From JBDNJM01 sp041687755 (GTDB taxonomy: Bacteria; Planctomycetota; UBA1135; GCA-002686595): DNA of 7,090 nucleotides. This document shows positions 6,417 to 7,090 of this stretch, one piece after another. Every line of letters starts with the position of its first letter. Position 1 is the first letter of the stretch. A program made the translations under genes and the position numbers. The stretch lies in contig JBDNJM010000200.1 in NCBI GenBank assembly GCA_041687755.1, positions 1-7,090 of the forward strand, given 5' to 3'. The notes under the pieces were generated by a model. The model made no database searches. It was not told the DNA's origin and worked only from the letters and a program-made list of their open reading frames with translations.

Positions 6417-6876
6417 CTACTTGGCCGCGGCGGCCTCTGCCTCGGCGACGAGTTCCTCGAGCGCGGCGTCGAGATCGTCACCGCGAACGTCCTTGTAGCG
6501 GATGACGCCTTCGTGATCGATCACGTAGATCGTCGGCCAGCCGCGAATGTTCCAGGCGCTGGCGATGGGACCGCTGGTGTCGCCACCGTCCCAGAAGCTG
6601 CGCCACAGGATCGTGCCGTCGCCCTCGACTTTTTGGAGGGTCTCACGATCGTCGGAGTTGATGCCGACGATCGAGAAGGGACGGTTTGCGTAGGTTTCCA
6701 CGAGCGACCGCTCGTGGGGGTACATAGCCCGGCAAGGGCCTCACCAATCGCCCCAGAAGTCCAGGATGACGACTTGGCCGCGGTAGTCGGAGAGCAGGAA
6801 CGCGATCTCCCAGGAATTCAGGGGGGTCGATCTCGGGGGGGACGAGGCCGATGGCGAGTAGCTCTACCCCTATGAT
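6417..6876 (-). CDS. Thioredoxin-fold (TlpA/redoxin-like) protein, probable selenoprotein with Sec in W-U-G-P-C; 5' end frameshifted
   Basis: From 6818 to the TAG at 6417-6419 the frame reads a thioredoxin domain: LSDYRGQVVILDFWGDW, then TGA (6741-6743), then GPCRAMYPHERSL, FSIVGINSDD, GWPTIYVIDHEG (cis-Pro loop) and IRYKDVRGDD. The TGA sits exactly where the family has the first, attacking Cys of W-C-G-P-C; the second Cys (6732-6734) is kept. With the downstream hairpin this indicates selenocysteine. Such proteins catalyse thiol-disulfide exchange. Reading only from ATG 6723-6725 would discard the active site and is unlikely. Upstream, GLVPPEID continues the family pattern in another frame (6876-6827); removing one base from the run at 6821-6826 joins them as PEIDPLNSWEIAFLLSDYRG. 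No ATG, GTG or TTG exists in the joined part, because TAG lies at 6877-6879, so the true N-terminus is unknown. No signal peptide is seen. If the TGA is not recoded, this is a pseudogene. Confidence 0.7.
6698..6717 (-). promoter_or_regulatory. Candidate bacterial SECIS stem-loop
   Basis: On the gene strand, eight perfect pairs (CCACGAGC with GCUCGUGG) close a GGUC tetraloop. The stem starts 23 nt and the loop 31 nt after the in-frame UGA. Bacterial SECIS elements lie inside the coding region just after the UGA, with the apical loop roughly 16-37 nt away and carrying G near its start. The E. coli fdhF element also has GGUC at its tip, contacted by SelB. The classical bulged U is not obvious here, so this is a candidate. 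Confidence 0.6.
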
Positions 6877-6930
6877 CTAGGCGGCTGCCTGTTCGCCGCT
6901 CGACCCGTCCGAACTCTTCGCGTCAGGCAT
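6877..6930 (-). other. Very short ORF or N-terminal remnant upstream of the thioredoxin-like gene
   Basis: ATG at 6928-6930, preceded directly by GUGAGGAA which could act as a ribosome binding site with very short spacing, opens 17 codons (MPDAKSSDGSSGEQAAA) and ends with TAG at 6877-6879. The frame is the same as the upstream coding part of the thioredoxin-like gene. It may be the N-terminus of that gene cut by a nonsense change, the tail of an upstream gene (the frame is open back to a TAA near 6970), or chance. Confidence 0.2.
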
Positions 6931-7090
6931 TTCCTCACTGGCGACAATTGTGGCTCTCCTGCCTCTTTAGTGGGTGCCCGGGAGCCGAGTTCGCGTGGTA
7001 GCGGCGGAATGGAGGTGTTCGGGAGGCATTGCGGTGGGGGCGCTGGGTTGCGCACGGCAAGGACGCCAGGATGTGGATGTCTACTCCCAC

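Noticed and set aside
6870..7055. Minus-strand 61-codon frame at the window end
   Set aside because: Its P, R and S rich composition, lack of motif and lack of a ribosome binding site give no support.
1..7090. CRISPR arrays, tRNA or rRNA genes, integrase or transposase genes, toxin-antitoxin pairs
   Set aside because: No regularly spaced direct repeats, cloverleaf or rRNA-like sequence, or matching protein motifs were seen on either strand.

Overview
The window is GC-rich bacterial DNA with long, high-GC3 reading frames and almost no Shine-Dalgarno signals. Three features suggest a member of the Planctomycetota, or a similar large-genome bacterium such as a myxobacterium: an ECF sigma factor fused through a membrane helix to carboxypeptidase-regulatory-like repeats, a secreted beta-helix protein with a choice-of-anchor-Q-like tail, and a thioredoxin-like protein of a type I associate with planctomycetes. 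This placement is inference; there is no rRNA or other marker.

Layout. 1-141 is the 3' end of a + strand 2-oxoacid:ferredoxin oxidoreductase beta subunit, followed by a perfect hairpin terminator (171-208) and a second, very long hairpin (292-357) that looks like a REP/MITE-type extragenic palindrome. 409-1953 (-) is a secreted right-handed beta-helix protein. 1954-2377 has no intact gene, but a + strand stretch looks coding in alternating frames and may be a decayed ORF. 2378-3513 (-) is a patatin-like phospholipase gene broken by two in-frame stops and one frameshift, although its oxyanion, Ser and Asp motifs remain. 3780-6305 (+) is the 841-residue sigma factor/membrane/beta-sandwich fusion. 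It faces 6417-6876 (-), a thioredoxin-fold redox protein, across a shared 18-bp hairpin (6338-6376).

The most striking observation is in that last gene. The first cysteine of its W-C-G-P-C active site is encoded by in-frame TGA (6741-6743). A stem-loop with a GGUC apical loop starts 23 nt downstream, with the loop 31 nt after the TGA. This is the layout of a bacterial selenocysteine insertion element, so the protein is probably a selenoprotein with a Sec-Gly-Pro-Cys centre. Its 5' end is disturbed: one extra base in a homopolymer breaks the frame and no normal start codon is visible.

The genes do not form one pathway. The sigma factor may be a membrane-tethered regulator responding to an envelope signal, and the selenoprotein a thiol-redox enzyme. 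The beta-helix and patatin-like proteins are both exported by their N-termini. The several broken frames mean either local gene decay or residual indel and substitution errors in the assembly.
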